This document shows, piece after piece, positions 4,304-5,091 of a DNA stretch of 5,091 nucleotides (position 1 is the stretch's first letter; each line of letters opens with the position of its first letter). This DNA is from Armatimonadota bacterium. GTDB taxonomy: Bacteria > Armatimonadota > Armatimonadia > Armatimonadales > Armatimonadaceae. The DNA lies in NCBI GenBank assembly GCA_014379275.1, contig JACMMA010000850.1, forward strand, positions 1 through 5,091, written 5' to 3'. The position numbers and the translations under genes were made by a program. The notes below the pieces were generated by a model. The model ran no database searches, was not told where the DNA came from, and was given only the letters and a program-made list of their open reading frames with translations.

Positions 4304-5091
4304 GCGATATGCTCTTGGATCGCACGCAGACGTGCCCCGTCGAACTTGGCTTGCCGGTCGAATGTGTAGACGCCGTTTTCCTCGGGGTACACGTCCGTCA
4401 GTTGGGTGTAGCAGTAGCCGAACATGCTCGGATTGCCCAAAAGTACCCGGCAAGTCGCCTCGAAACGCTGATAAAACTCCTCCTCGGTTTGCGGGTCCGC
4501 GCCGTATCCCCAACTCTGCTTGCGGTTGAGCGTGTTTTCCGTCGCGGATTTAGCGTCGTCACCGACCTTCCACCGAAAACCGCCGAACTCGCTGACGAAA
4601 TACGGCTGCCCGCGATACGGCGTCGACCAGGTCTTCGGACCTGTGGAAGCGCCGCTCGGCGCGTGCGGGTTCGAGAACGCCTTCCATCCCGGTGTACCCT
4701 CATGGCGCTCCATGAATTTTACGAGACCCGCCTCGAAATCTTTCTCCTCGATGTAATCGTGCGAGTCGTACACGTCGGTTTCCAGTACCCGGTGCGCGTA
4801 GCCCGATGTATCCAAAACCGGGCGGGTCGTGTCCATCGCCTTCGTCGCCAGGAACATAGCACGGGTCGCGTCGTCCAGTGTCGTGATCCTGTCATGGTGC
4901 TGTTGCGCGGTTTCGTTCAAAGGACACCACCCGATGATGGAAGGGTGCGAGTAGTCCCGCTCTATCGCTTCCAGCCACTGCGCGGCGTATGTGATGCCGG
5001 GCTGTTGGTGGTCGTGTCCCGGACCGTAACCGGAGCATCCCCAGTCCGCGAACTCGCCCCAGACGAGGTACCCCATCCGGTCGGCATGGTA
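4288..5091 (-). CDS. GH2-family beta-glycosidase (beta-galactosidase/glucuronidase-like), C-terminal 267 residues
   Basis: The frame is open from the right edge (YHADRMGYLVWGEF) to TAG at 4290-4288. The N-terminal sugar-binding and immunoglobulin-like domains expected in GH2 lie outside the window. What remains is the second half of the catalytic TIM barrel. HPSIIGWCPLNE carries the acid/base glutamate (codon 4914-4912) in the GH2 'N-E' motif. PYFVSEFGG carries the nucleophile glutamate (codon 4590-4588). MGYLVWGEF matches the strand that reads 'G(I/L)-x-V-x-x-E' in this family. The end, YCYTQLTDVYPEENGVYTFDR, is typical of GH2 enzymes closing with the barrel and no extra C-terminal domain. 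The reaction is retaining hydrolysis of a non-reducing terminal beta-glycoside; the sugar cannot be told from this part. Location is unknown because the N-terminus is missing. The gene ends inside the right arm of the perfect inverted repeat and precedes the GHL6-type gene on the same strand. Both catalytic residues are present, so it looks functional. Confidence 0.9.
   Translation of the reverse strand, partial: YHADRMGYLVWGEFADWGCSGYGPGHDHQQPGITYAAQWLEAIERDYSHPSIIGWCPLNETAQQHHDRITTLDDATRAMFLATKAMDTTRPVLDTSGYAHRVLETDVYDSHDYIEEKDFEAGLVKFMERHEGTPGWKAFSNPHAPSGASTGPKTWSTPYRGQPYFVSEFGGFRWKVGDDAKSATENTLNRKQSWGYGADPQTEEEFYQRFEATCRVLLGNPSMFGYCYTQLTDVYPEENGVYTFDRQAKFDGARLRAIQEHIAGIEK

Overview
The window reads as bacterial chromosomal DNA of moderately high GC, with strong GC preference at third codon positions in the best genes. 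The gene content is YVTN beta-propeller, ABM-type monooxygenase fold, redoxin, and glycoside hydrolases with beta-galactosidase-type folds. This suits a heterotrophic polysaccharide degrader, for example Armatimonadota, Planctomycetota or similar. That placement is an inference from gene content only; no rRNA or other marker gene is present.

Left part (1-2190), a patchwork. It opens with the 3' end of a YVTN-type beta-propeller gene (+). Next comes about 490 bases with no intact gene. That gap holds a small hairpin, a 12-bp palindrome, and what looks like a short gene broken by a frameshift (419-762). The best-defined gene of this half is at 816-1628 (+). It encodes two complete ABM-like domains in tandem in one 270-aa chain, from an internal duplication with a 414-bp period. 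Identity between the two copies is very uneven along their length, which points to a recent gene-conversion tract. A weak small ORF (1615-1908, +) follows. It runs tail-to-tail into a secreted redoxin gene on the minus strand (1856-2110), which stops just before its active-site motif and is probably a remnant.

Right part (2188-5091, minus strand), a carbohydrate-degradation locus. Transcription runs right to left. First is the C-terminal 267 residues of a GH2-family beta-glycosidase, entering from beyond the window's right edge, with both catalytic glutamates visible. Next is a 660-aa protein of the GHL6 / beta-galactosidase-trimerisation type, starting at TTG behind a strong Shine-Dalgarno. 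The two genes are separated by 117 bases dominated by a perfect inverted repeat of 38-bp arms with a 2-base centre. Its right arm contains the last codons and stop of the GH2 gene, and its left arm reaches the presumed promoter of the GHL6 gene. The two enzymes probably act on the same glycan, but the sequence does not show which one.

I see no CRISPR array, tRNA, rRNA, transposase or phage gene. The most notable points are the 38-bp perfect palindrome, the fused double-ABM protein with its conversion tract, and the signs of gene decay on both sides of the ABM gene.
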